Shown: positions 8,801-16,550 of the stretch, in pieces | Layout of the letters: each line of letters begins with the position of its first letter | Position numbering within the stretch: position 1 is the first letter of the stretch | Source of the DNA: Pseudomonadota bacterium | GTDB lineage: Bacteria; Myxococcota_A; Polyangia; Polyangiales; Polyangiaceae | DNA length: 64,000 nt | NCBI GenBank assembly: GCA_023423895.1 | Contig: JAFAER010000190.1 | Span: forward strand, 1 to 64,000 | Reading direction: 5' to 3' | Notes under the pieces: generated by a model | What the model was told of the DNA's origin: nothing | Seen by the model: only the letters and a program-made list of their open reading frames with translations | The model's database searches: none | Translations under genes and position numbers: made by a program

Positions 8801-11800
8801 TACCGCCAGACGAAGCGCTGGGAGGAGCTCGCCGAGCTGCTGGGTGGCGCCGCGACACGTGCGGCGTCGCCGGCCGAGAAGGCGGAGACCCTGCGGGAGC
8901 TCGGCGACGTCCAGCGGGAGCAGCTCGAGGAGCTGTCGCTGGCGATCGCGAGCTACGAGCTGTCGCTGACGACCGATCCGCGGACCGAGGGATCGCGCTC
9001 CGGGCTCCGCTCCCTCATCACGCGCGTGGAGCATCGCGCCGAGGTCGTGCGCGTCCTGCTCGCCGCGTACGTCGCCGCGGACGATTGGAGGCTCATCCTC
9101 GACATCACCGAGCACCGCCTCGCTGCGACCGAGGACACGCTGGCGCAGATCGCCGTCCTCATGGAGGCCGCGCGCATCTCCGAGGAACGCGGCAGCGATC
9201 CGGACGCTGCGTTCTCGCTCGTACGGCGAGCGCTGCTGCTCGATCCGAGCCAGGACCAAACGGTCTCCGAGATCTTCCGGCTCGCCGAGAAGACGCGCGC
9301 GTGGCGGCCTCTCGCCGACGCGCTCCGCGAGTGCATCGAAGGCCGAGACGACGTCGAGTGGGCCCGAGTCCTTCGCTTCCGCATGGGCGAGGTGCTCGAG
9401 GCGCAGCTCGACGAGCTTCGCGCAGCGCTCGACGCATACGTCCACGTCGCCAACCAGCAGCCGGGCGATCTCGATTCGGCGAAGGCCGTCATCCGTGTTG
9501 CTGGCAAGACGGCGCGCTGGGACGCCGCTGCGCGAGCGCTCGTCGAAGCAACGAGGGCCCGCGACGTGCTCGAGCGCGCGCTCGTCGATGCCGTCGAGGA
9601 CGCCGCGCTCGCGGCGGCTGGCTGGGACGCGATCACGTTCGAGGTCGCGTCGCTCGTTCACGACGGGGGCGGCCTCACGCCTGGACTGGCGCGCGATCTC
9701 GAGGAGGCGGTCGCCATCTGGCACCGCGATCGGCGCGGTGATCCGGATGCCGCCGAGGCCGCATACTCGCGGTCTCTCTCGCACGATCCGACGAACGCGC
9801 CGCTCCTCGCCGAGCTTGCGAAGCTGCAGCGTCGCGCCCGCGGCCGTCCGCTCGTCGACAGCCTTCTCCGGCTCTCGCAGACCACCGGCGGCGATCTCGA
9901 CCTGCTCGGCGAAGCGGCGGAGGTCGCAGTCAACAGCGTCGGCGACCGTGCACTCGCGAAGTCGATCTTCGATCGACTCCTGAAGCTCGCGGCCGAACGC
10001 TGGCTCGGCGCGACGGAGCCGAACGTCCTCACGAGCGGCACGCCGCAAGCACCCGAGAACTACGTCGACCGCGCGACCCGCGAGCTCGTCCGCATCTACG
10101 GCGACGAGGGCGACCACGACAAGGTCGTCCAGCTCCTCACGGATACCGCGCATCTCCCGTGGAAGAGCGAGAAAGCCCGCGCGCTCCGTCACGAGGCGGC
10201 ACGCGTAGCGGTCGAGAAGCTGGGAGCGACCGATCGCGCGATCGCCATCTATCTCGCACTCATCGAGGAGGATCCGCACGACGCCGACGCGGTCGCACGT
10301 GTCGTCGCCCTCTACGAGAGCGGCGGCCGCCAGCACGAGCTGCTCCAGCTCAAGCGGCGGCTCGTCGGCACGGCACGCGAAGTCGACGAACGCCTCGCGC
10401 TTCGTCTCGAGGTCGCAGCGCTCGAGGATCAGCTCGGCAACGTCGAAAAGGCGGTCGCCGCCCTACGCGAGAACCTCGACGAATCGACCCGTCATCACGC
10501 GTCCGTGAAGATGCTCTCGGCGATCCTCCAGCGCGAGAGCCGGATCGAGGAGCTGGAATCGCTGTTCGGCTCGCAGGCGCAGCTCGCCGAAGACGGTGGC
10601 GACCGCAGCGTCGCTGCGGACTTCTTCGGGCGTGCAGCACAGGTCGCCGAGACGCAGCTCTCGGATCTTCCGCGCGCGATCGCCCACCTACGGCGCGTGG
10701 TCGCGCTCGAGGAGCGGCCGCCGGCATACGACGCGCTTGCGCGCCTCTCGACGGAGACGCACGCCTTCGACGACGCCGCCGGCTTCCTCGATCGCCTGCG
10801 CGAGCTCACGTCGGGGAGCGAGCGCGAGTCGGTCACGCTTCGTCTCGCGGACGCGCTCGTCTCCGCGAACCGCAAGTCCGAGGCACGAGAGCGCCTCGAG
10901 CACGAGATCTCCCGCGATCCCGAGGCCGATCGCGTCCGCGTACGACTTGCCGAGACCTATCGGACTGCCCAGGACTGGCCTGCGCTCGCCGTCCTGCTCA
11001 CCGAAGGCGCGCATTACGCGCCCGACAAGGCGACACGCCTCGCGCGTTTGCGGGAGGCCGCGGAGCTTCACCGCGCGCGCACGAACGAGCCCGAGAAAGC
11101 GATCCCGCTGCTCGAGCAGGCCTCCGACCTCTCTCCCGACGAGAACGCCGTCAAGCTCGCGCTGGCCGACGCGCTCGGCGCAGCAGAACGCTTCGACGAG
11201 GCTCGTGCGCTGCTGCGCACGCTCGTCGAAGCCTTCGGCGGTCGTCGCCCGAAAGAGCGCGCGCCCGTCCACTACCACCTCGCACGACTTGATCTGGCTG
11301 TCGGCGATCGCGCACGCGCGCTCGTCGAGCTCGACGCGGCGACGCGCATCGATCCAGCAAACCCCGAGATCCTGCGCGCTCTCGCCGAGCTCGCCCGCGA
11401 TGACGGGCAGCTCGAGCGCGCCGAGCGCTCCTACCGCGCACTGCTGACGGTGCTTCGCCGCCAGGAGGGAGCGACCGACGAGACGCCGATCACGCGCTCG
11501 GAGGCGATGTTCGAGCTCTCGCAGATCGCGACGCGCCAGGGCGAGACGGATCGCTCGAACGAGATCCTCGAGAGCGCCTACGAGCTCGCCATCGAGAACG
11601 TCGTCGAGGCGCGCCGACTCGAAGCTGCACTCCGCCGCGCCGGCGACTGGCCGAACCTCGCGCGGGCGCTTTCGTCACGCCTCGAACGTGGCGGCGCCGA
11701 GGACGAGGCCGCGCTCCGAACCGAGCTCGGAGGCCTGTACGATCGCCATCTCGATCGCAAAGACGAAGCGCTCGAGATGATCCTCCGCGCGATCGACCTC

Positions 11801-14800
11801 GAGCCGGCGAACGAATCGGTTCACGACGCCGCGTTCCGCCTCGCGGCGGACGCGGGCAAGATGGTCGACTACGAAGCGCGCATCCGGCAGCTTGCCGAGT
11901 CGCGCGCGGACGAGGACGGCGACCTCGCGGGCATGTTGTATCTCCGCCTCGCTCGCATCGCCGAGACCGAGCGCAAGGACGACGCGGAGGCGGCAGCCCT
12001 CTACGAGAAGGCGGTCGCCGTGCGACCGCAGGATCGCGATCTGCTCTCGGCCCTGGCTGGCGTGTACGAGCGCATCGGCGACGACGCCGGCCAGGCGCGC
12101 GTGCTCGGCATGCGCGTCGAGCTCGATGCCGAAGCCGGCGGTGCCTCTGCCGATGCCCTCTATCGCCTCGCTCAACTGAGGTTCCGATCGAGCGACGTCG
12201 ACGCTGGCTGCGACGCGTTCGAGAGCGCCTTCGAGGCCGATCCCGATCCCGACCGCGCCGAGGAGCTCCTCCGCGCGGCTGCAGACACGCACCCCGAGTC
12301 GGAGCGCATCGTCGACATCTACGAGCGTCTTGCACGCGCGCCTGGTCGCGAGCGCTCGCTCGTCGACGCGCTCGTCCGGCGATGGTCCCTGCCCGGTACG
12401 GGAACCGAGCCGATGAAAGAGGCCGTCGAGCTCGCAGAGACGCTCGAGGACGGGGCGCTCGCGGAATCGCTCCTGCGCCGCTACCTCGAGCGCGAGCGCC
12501 CTACCACGATGGGCGACGAGGAGTATCAGGAAGGCCGCGTTTGGGCCCTCGCGCTCCTCGCCTGGCGATGCGAGGAGTCCGGACGCGTGCGCGAAGCGGC
12601 GGTCCTCAAGCGTGAGGCCGCCGAGCTCGCCGAGCCGGAGATGGCCCGACGCTTCCTCTTCGAGGTCGCCGGCCTCGCCTCCGGTCCACTCGACGACCTT
12701 CGGCTCGCAGCCTCGATCTACGAGGAGCTCCACGAGAAGGAGCCGCAGGACCGCGACGCGTGGGAGCTGCTGCTCGACGTCTATCGGCGCCTCAACGAGT
12801 TCTCGAAGCTCGTGGCGCTGGTCGCACGCATCGTCGAGTACGTCGACGACGTCAGCGAGAGATCGAAGCTCCGCCTCGAGCGCGTCAAAGTGCAGATGGA
12901 GAAGCTCAAGCTCTCGGACGACGAGGCGGCGCAAGAGCTGCGCGACATCGTCGACGAGAACCCGGCGCAGGTCGACGCCGCGCTACTCCTCGTCAACATC
13001 TACGAGCGAAACGGACGCGAGGATGATCTGGCGGAGCTGCTCGCCCGGCAGCTCGATGGCGCGAAGGATCGTCAGGACGCCGAGGCCGTGAGCTCGCTCT
13101 CGCGCCGCCTCGGCCAGCTCCTCGAGAAGCGCGATCGCTCGCAGGCGCGCGACGTCTATTACGCGGCGCTCGATTGGGACCCGCAGTCTCGCGAGATCTT
13201 GATCGCGCTCGAACGGCTTCACGACGAGGACGCCGACATCGAGGCGCGCTCCGACATCATGGAGCGGCGGCTCGCGTTCGAGACGGGCGAGGAGGCAGAG
13301 ACCCTCGCACTTTCCCTTCACGACACACGCAAATCGCTCGACGACAACGAAGGCGCTCTCAGGGCGCTCGAGGTCGGCTTCCGTGGCGCTCCGCGCAGCA
13401 AGCAGCTCCGCGATCGGCTCGAGGTGCTGTACCGCCAGACGAGCTCGTTCGAGAAGCTCGCCGAGCTCTTCACGCGCGACGCGCGCAGTCGCCAGGATGC
13501 CCGCGAGAAGAGCTCGCGCCTGCGAGAGGCTGCGCGCATCTACCGCGACGAGCTGTCGAATCCGGAAGAAGGCTCGAAGGTGCTCCGCGAGGCGCGCACG
13601 GCCGAGCCGAACGATCCGCTGCTGCTCGTCGAGCTCGTGGACACCCTGTCCGCCGCCGGTGAGCTGCGCAGCGCGGCCGATGAGCTCACGACGGCGATCG
13701 ACGCCCTCGACCGGGACGATCCGCTGCGTCCCGATCTCGTCGGACGCCGCGCGTTGCTCCGGAGTCGTCTCAACGAGATGGATCCGGCGCTCGAGGATTT
13801 CGAAGAAGCCGTCGCAAAGGGCAAGCAAGACTTGCGCGTCTTCCTCGCCGATCACCTCGGGAAGATGGCCCTCCAGGCAGCAGGCCGCGGCGACGTCGCC
13901 GTGTGGCGCGCGCATCGCCTGCGCATCGCCTCCTTGCGCGTCGACATCGGCGACATCGAGGAGGCACGCAACGTCCTCACCGAGCTCCTCAAGACGGACA
14001 GCAAGGACAAGGCGACGCTCCGCGCGATCGCCCACGTCGACGAGCTCGAAGGGCGGTGGGACACGGCCAGCGCGACGTATCGCCGACTCGTCGGGCTCGA
14101 AGACAGCGAGGGCATCGTCGGCGCCGCCCTCAAGCTCCTCGAGACATGCGAGAAGGCGGGCCGCCTCGCCGACGCCCGCGGCGGGCTCGAACGCGCACGG
14201 CTCGCTGCGCCGGACGATACGCTCCTCCGCGAGCGCCTCGCCTGGCTCTACGAGCAGCTCGGCGCGCTGAAGGAGCTCGCAGAGCTGGTGCTCGAAGAAG
14301 CACGCGCAGCCGGCGACGTCGCGCCCCGCTTCGAGGGGCTCGTCCGCGCCGGTCAGCTCCTCATCGAGGCCGCGTCCGATCCGAACCAGACGCAGCAGTT
14401 CGACACCTCCGCGGCAATCGCGCCGCTCGAGGAAGCACACGCGCTTCGTCCGTCGGACCTCGACTGCGCGGCGCTCCTCTCCGATGCCTATGTCTCCGGC
14501 GGCCGGCTGGACGATGCGCAGGACCTTCTCATGCGCACGATCGGCACGTTCAAGGGACGCCGCGCGCGCGAGCTCTCGGCGCTCTATCACCGGCTCGCAC
14601 GGATCGCCGAGATCCTCGGCGACCGTAACACCGAGCTCCAGCACCTCGTCACCGCGCTCGACATGGATGCCCAGAACGGCGTCGTGGCATCGGAGCTCGC
14701 GTACCTTGCGATGGAGGTCGGCAACCTCGACATCGCCCAGCGTGCGCTCCGTCAGATCACGATGCTGAAGGTCCCCGCACCGCTCGCGAAGGCGCTCGCG

Positions 14801-14941
14801 TACCAGCACCTGGGCGAGATCGCCCGACAGCAGGGCGACAGCCGCCGCGCGATGATGCTCCTCAAGCGAGCCATCGACGACGACCCGTCGCTCGAGAACG
14901 CGCGCCTGCTCCTCGATCAGCTCCAGGCGGAGGGCAACTGA
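2813..14941 (+). CDS. Giant tetratricopeptide-repeat protein (~4,042 residues)
   Basis: One uninterrupted reading frame encodes a soluble, highly charged protein built almost wholly of TPR-like helical pairs of 34-36 residues. Examples are AIAIYLALIEEDPHDADAV and AALEHFVQLVLLEPEVA, with the usual A/Y/F-L-x3-P-D/N spacing. There is no signal peptide or membrane helix. A Pro-rich non-repeat linker (about residues 1635-1710, containing ETVPPPPDGRR) divides the repeats into two superhelical blocks. ATG at 2813 (MGLSSQKPRAG) is chosen over an upstream GTG at 2714 because the 33 extra residues look non-coding. The protein is probably a very large intracellular scaffold; no partner or pathway can be read from the sequence. 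It is transcribed away from ctaB and ends in a strong hairpin. Confidence 0.9.
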   Translation: MGLSSQKPRAGIPPFDEKLENEEEILDSIISALSKNVLDPTIWDELHDAAMKHDRVSELAFAYESAAQSRKLKTLPPAVQAELFFRAATFFGDVLGDEFGATTYLEKALTVFPAHAGAFERIDAQLTRVDDNKKLAELCVHASAHRPKGEQIELLQRAATLFERASLEDKAIETFQTLVRLEPRDEQLRNALELRFVRANRHRDVARMLEQALATDPPPPEDEAGRIRQKLIDVFANQLKEPERAMPHVEALLEADPANAEARRVAHRLLESKGLAARAAAALATGATTTEERARYLAIELEHTRGPRRRDVLRRIGILKQDELDEPDLAGAFEAFEQALGIDPTDDELRQRYMGLGIQLKGPLEVARAFARVSTVAKDAGIRSRITAEMGDLLLRGGDMKRARTTLAGVLASPSADPVAVLTAARALSSVYENEGDVKNLVEVLGRIGELSPLEGEKQMANERIAEICTHQLGDADRAIGAWRRLVDSPARARALEALEPLYRDREEWIDLSFVLEERAKDTNDRDEARALSFRAAEVLTTLAKDVGSASEAWRQMTATYGPARDVYAQWTPLLEQQRMWPELAEALAKDAELAPEEERPLVLARLGNVFLQRLRDTDAAIDAFKRALDLDAAEQTSRTTLEKLLLGAEHRLAASAVLEPIYRGEQNAQGLLRVLDIRASSSPVVQDRLAALDEACRVAESVSKDKAIEIAARGLAESVESQEPIGPWLARFMELAEGIEPKRRAAHLAKALGERPIDSQELLGLAVNLGEESAAAGDVAAALAAYRRALAYDPTSADLIGRVDQLLQEQGNPEERVALYRAALERGAEPARRRQLLHNIGTIERYELLHPEAAIAAYRRAVLDDPADRIAHAALVELYTETEAWEELCDLLEDYLAHASSTEEKRAARAQLAQVATAHGQGSRGATHASALLDDPQLGELELDLVERVATSLRDVVLLRAVLERRVRESTDPRQQVECLDRLATLAHEGGETAIAVEHLRQAADVAQGMGDDATAIALYDRLRELTPRDEHATGQLIALHERAGNWGMVPGLYSVLLELASDTVSRVALLRRLSQTYAEQLGDLDRAFAAARSAFSLAPEDRDVLADAAALAVRTGQTADFANAITEALAATASGPEETWAELTLAKARVLSTHESTWVEAASSFRDVLERSSDPEITTLASQGFEELLKATPRSQAKTRDVRWLHAWRVEHASAEQRTRALLAWAESEERELGHEQTALELYKKVLEIDDADLDALAAVSRLSLAHGDVEGALSALHARHAASEGEAKNALDVQIATILAERPGRADEALDRIAAVLESAPHDPAAIELAARLLANPDVAERAAKVLESSLDAVDDADQKVRIFDHLLATGEPRRDLYERYLDALAEIDRADAAYQVALRAVRDLPAEAALWDRAEELARQLESAEPLADTYEDALRPPVPQEITRRKPLAKADAIELGQRAVAFYEEWYEDSERVIRVLERLLEIEPDDTWAFDRLKLIFDSRERWDDLFALYDRAAANAADLDRRFELLEEAAQIAKDFANHAQRAIRYFEQLLELRPGNVRLSAALERLYERHGCHRELITLRGVRLLSLPHDEAQKERARIATLWLDELNDASSALIVIEDIVANETPVETVDDGASAAQPFIDVTPLLERVLATAPRTADIRETVPPPPDGRRDSYVPTAPKRGLVRQRAAALLKERYGVPGKEADLARVLEVELEVVKSAKERIRRHHRIAALYAQLGNDEAALEHFVQLVLLEPEVASHRDELATIAARIGRYDRLVEVLVSAADDAHDDVLKVELLMSAGDVTAEKIGDIERAIELFFRVLAVSPIADEALLEACRHVEPLLAKADRRADRLDVLERLAILEQAADVKWHVLGEAARLAMTLDEDDRAIWAWEGRLETRPGDPEALDGLAFLFERAQRWRPLIATLDKRAQREDRDAEQRRADRIRVAEILSVHLDATEEAIDTWRDVEGTFGHSDEGTRSLASLYRQTKRWEELAELLGGAATRAASPAEKAETLRELGDVQREQLEELSLAIASYELSLTTDPRTEGSRSGLRSLITRVEHRAEVVRVLLAAYVAADDWRLILDITEHRLAATEDTLAQIAVLMEAARISEERGSDPDAAFSLVRRALLLDPSQDQTVSEIFRLAEKTRAWRPLADALRECIEGRDDVEWARVLRFRMGEVLEAQLDELRAALDAYVHVANQQPGDLDSAKAVIRVAGKTARWDAAARALVEATRARDVLERALVDAVEDAALAAAGWDAITFEVASLVHDGGGLTPGLARDLEEAVAIWHRDRRGDPDAAEAAYSRSLSHDPTNAPLLAELAKLQRRARGRPLVDSLLRLSQTTGGDLDLLGEAAEVAVNSVGDRALAKSIFDRLLKLAAERWLGATEPNVLTSGTPQAPENYVDRATRELVRIYGDEGDHDKVVQLLTDTAHLPWKSEKARALRHEAARVAVEKLGATDRAIAIYLALIEEDPHDADAVARVVALYESGGRQHELLQLKRRLVGTAREVDERLALRLEVAALEDQLGNVEKAVAALRENLDESTRHHASVKMLSAILQRESRIEELESLFGSQAQLAEDGGDRSVAADFFGRAAQVAETQLSDLPRAIAHLRRVVALEERPPAYDALARLSTETHAFDDAAGFLDRLRELTSGSERESVTLRLADALVSANRKSEARERLEHEISRDPEADRVRVRLAETYRTAQDWPALAVLLTEGAHYAPDKATRLARLREAAELHRARTNEPEKAIPLLEQASDLSPDENAVKLALADALGAAERFDEARALLRTLVEAFGGRRPKERAPVHYHLARLDLAVGDRARALVELDAATRIDPANPEILRALAELARDDGQLERAERSYRALLTVLRRQEGATDETPITRSEAMFELSQIATRQGETDRSNEILESAYELAIENVVEARRLEAALRRAGDWPNLARALSSRLERGGAEDEAALRTELGGLYDRHLDRKDEALEMILRAIDLEPANESVHDAAFRLAADAGKMVDYEARIRQLAESRADEDGDLAGMLYLRLARIAETERKDDAEAAALYEKAVAVRPQDRDLLSALAGVYERIGDDAGQARVLGMRVELDAEAGGASADALYRLAQLRFRSSDVDAGCDAFESAFEADPDPDRAEELLRAAADTHPESERIVDIYERLARAPGRERSLVDALVRRWSLPGTGTEPMKEAVELAETLEDGALAESLLRRYLERERPTTMGDEEYQEGRVWALALLAWRCEESGRVREAAVLKREAAELAEPEMARRFLFEVAGLASGPLDDLRLAASIYEELHEKEPQDRDAWELLLDVYRRLNEFSKLVALVARIVEYVDDVSERSKLRLERVKVQMEKLKLSDDEAAQELRDIVDENPAQVDAALLLVNIYERNGREDDLAELLARQLDGAKDRQDAEAVSSLSRRLGQLLEKRDRSQARDVYYAALDWDPQSREILIALERLHDEDADIEARSDIMERRLAFETGEEAETLALSLHDTRKSLDDNEGALRALEVGFRGAPRSKQLRDRLEVLYRQTSSFEKLAELFTRDARSRQDAREKSSRLREAARIYRDELSNPEEGSKVLREARTAEPNDPLLLVELVDTLSAAGELRSAADELTTAIDALDRDDPLRPDLVGRRALLRSRLNEMDPALEDFEEAVAKGKQDLRVFLADHLGKMALQAAGRGDVAVWRAHRLRIASLRVDIGDIEEARNVLTELLKTDSKDKATLRAIAHVDELEGRWDTASATYRRLVGLEDSEGIVGAALKLLETCEKAGRLADARGGLERARLAAPDDTLLRERLAWLYEQLGALKELAELVLEEARAAGDVAPRFEGLVRAGQLLIEAASDPNQTQQFDTSAAIAPLEEAHALRPSDLDCAALLSDAYVSGGRLDDAQDLLMRTIGTFKGRRARELSALYHRLARIAEILGDRNTELQHLVTALDMDAQNGVVASELAYLAMEVGNLDIAQRALRQITMLKVPAPLAKALAYQHLGEIARQQGDSRRAMMLLKRAIDDDPSLENARLLLDQLQAEGN

Positions 14942-14961
14942 ACGCGAGCAGGCGTTCAGTT
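14936..14961. terminator. Strong hairpin overlapping the stop of the giant TPR gene
   Basis: AACTGAACGC (14936-14945) pairs perfectly with GCGTTCAGTT (14952-14961) around a six-base loop. It overlaps the TPR-protein stop codon and ends 10 bases before the stop of the convergent ASCH gene, so it could terminate both. Confidence 0.6.
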
Positions 14962-14971
14962 CCTTCGCAGC

Positions 14972-15562
14972 TCACCACGTCGGCGGCGGCCGTGACGAGC
15001 GCCGGCGCAGGCTCGTCTCGCTCGTGGGCCCCTTCACGCTCGGCTCGTCGAGCACGACCCATCCTCGGCGATCGCGCTTCGGACACGCGAGCGGGGCGAC
15101 CGGTCTGAACGCGAGCAGCTCGATCAGCGAGACGTAGCGAGCGTCCCGACACGCCTCCCAGAAGGCGTCGTCCGTCGCGCATAGCGCCTCGCCGACCTCG
15201 GCGCGGATCGCCTCGAGCTTCCCGGGTAGGAGCTCATCGAATCGGGTCGTGCCGACCTCGCACACACCCTCGATCGGGCCGCTCGCCGCCTTGACGATGA
15301 CGATGTCGCCGCGCGCGATGCGCTGGAACGGCGGGTAGCGCCGGACGGAGAAGCGCGACTCGAGCCGCTTCGTCCCGTCGACGACGTGAGCGAGAAAAGG
15401 CTCGCCGAGGACGGCCAGATGAACCGCGCGTCTCGCGCGGTCCGCGAAGACCACATGCCAGTAGGCATCGTCCGCGAGCTCAGCTTCGAATCGACGCAAC
15501 GCCTCGCGTGACCACGCGCGAAGATCCATCCCCGCGAGTCTCGTCGCTTTCGCGTGGAGCAC
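14972..15562 (-). CDS. ASCH/PUA-fold domain protein
   Basis: 196 residues. The middle contains an ASCH-like signature: FLAHVVDGTKRLESRFS, then PPFQRIARGDIVIVKAASG and IEGVCEV. This is the pattern of a conserved G-K-x-x-E-x-R followed by the GD-x-(V/I) strand seen in ASCH proteins, a PUA-related fold thought to bind RNA or modified nucleotides. Residues 1-60 are helical (MDLRAWSREALRRFEAELAD) and the C-terminus is basic and poorly conserved-looking. The annotated start gives MLHAKATRLAG; the internal ATG at residue 12 is an alternative. It could act in RNA or translation control, but the substrate is not known. Confidence 0.7.
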   Translation of the reverse strand: MLHAKATRLAGMDLRAWSREALRRFEAELADDAYWHVVFADRARRAVHLAVLGEPFLAHVVDGTKRLESRFSVRRYPPFQRIARGDIVIVKAASGPIEGVCEVGTTRFDELLPGKLEAIRAEVGEALCATDDAFWEACRDARYVSLIELLAFRPVAPLACPKRDRRGWVVLDEPSVKGPTSETSLRRRSSRPPPTW

Positions 15563-15593
15563 AAGCAGAGCAGGTGACGGCGCCCGCGTCCGC

Positions 15594-16190
15594 TCAGTCG
15601 CGCTTACAACCGCTCGCGATGCCGTTGACCGTGCACTGATCCGCGCAGCACCGCACTTCGCCCAGCTTGCACCCGATCATTCCGCACGAAACAGCACAGC
15701 TCGCTCCGCGGCACTCGACCTTGCCGTTGCACGCTTGAGGGCCATCGCAGACGATCTCGCCGGACGGAGCGTCGACGCGAACATCGCCGTTGCACGCGTG
15801 CTCGCCAGTGCACTGCACCGCGCACGCCGCCTGGCTCACGCAATCGACCTTGTCGCATGCCTGCTTCCCCTCGCAGACGAACCGACACGACAGCCCAGGC
15901 GGGCACTTCCGCGCTCCCTTGCACGGCGAGGATGCCGAGCAAGTGACCACACAGGTGTCGCCGTCGCATGTGCCGCCAGCGGAACCACACTTCTCGGCGC
16001 ACGAGCCGCGTGGGCCGTCCGGGCGCCCGGAATCGGTCCCCTGCCCTGCCGAGTCGGGCCCAGCGTCGACGTCGCCTTCAGGGCGCGTCACGCCCCCGTC
16101 GCCGTCGTCGACGAGCGGGACGAACACCGGATCGTCGATGCAGGCCACGAGGCATCCACACAAGGCGGCGATGGCCGCTCGACGCGACAT
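15594..16190 (-). CDS. Cys-rich predicted lipoprotein
   Basis: About 198 residues from the ATG at 16190, chosen because it puts MSRRAAIAALCGCLVAC (lipobox LVAC) at the N-terminus; in-frame starts at 16214 and 16262 would add a polar extension. An Asp/Gly/Pro-rich tether (residues ~20-60) is followed by roughly 125 residues with more than 25 cysteines in a regular CxxxC/CxxxxC spacing (CDGDTCVVTC, CKGARKC, CDKVDC, CNGDV, CNGKVEC). This resembles a right-handed stack of small disulfide-braced repeats. It is similar in architecture to the lipoprotein at 1107 but not in sequence. No function is assigned. Confidence 0.65.
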   Translation of the reverse strand: MSRRAAIAALCGCLVACIDDPVFVPLVDDGDGGVTRPEGDVDAGPDSAGQGTDSGRPDGPRGSCAEKCGSAGGTCDGDTCVVTCSASSPCKGARKCPPGLSCRFVCEGKQACDKVDCVSQAACAVQCTGEHACNGDVRVDAPSGEIVCDGPQACNGKVECRGASCAVSCGMIGCKLGEVRCCADQCTVNGIASGCKRD

Positions 16191-16550
16191 GACCACGAGC
16201 GTCGCACGCGGCATGCCAGCGCGAGCGTGAGAAGCGCGAGCGAGACAATTCGGTGCAAACAAGGATTTGGCCTATTTTCTCCGCGATTCGAGGCGTGGCG
16301 GTGTGCACCGATCTGCGATGTGCCCCGCCACGTCGTGATGAAAAGTCACGCTGGCGCTTGTGAGATAGGTCTCAGCCGCTACTTTCACTTCACACCAACG
16401 ACGAGTGCAGCTCCGACGCCGCTCGGATGCAACGATGCGTCGCTTCGAGGCGACGAGGCATCACGGCACTCCCTTCTCATCGTGCTCGATCGCTCCGATC
16501 GATGCCCCCAACGAGTGCTGCGTCGCAGCGCCCAGGCTGGAGTTTGTGCC
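16191..16550. other. Intergenic region between divergent secreted-protein genes
   Basis: 360 bases without a supported gene. It holds an inverted repeat CGTGGCGG (16294-16301) / CCGCCACG (16325-16332) and a small hairpin around 16440. No clear -35/-10 pair was found for either flanking gene. The base composition is less GC-rich than the genes in its middle part (about 16330-16400). Confidence 0.5.
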
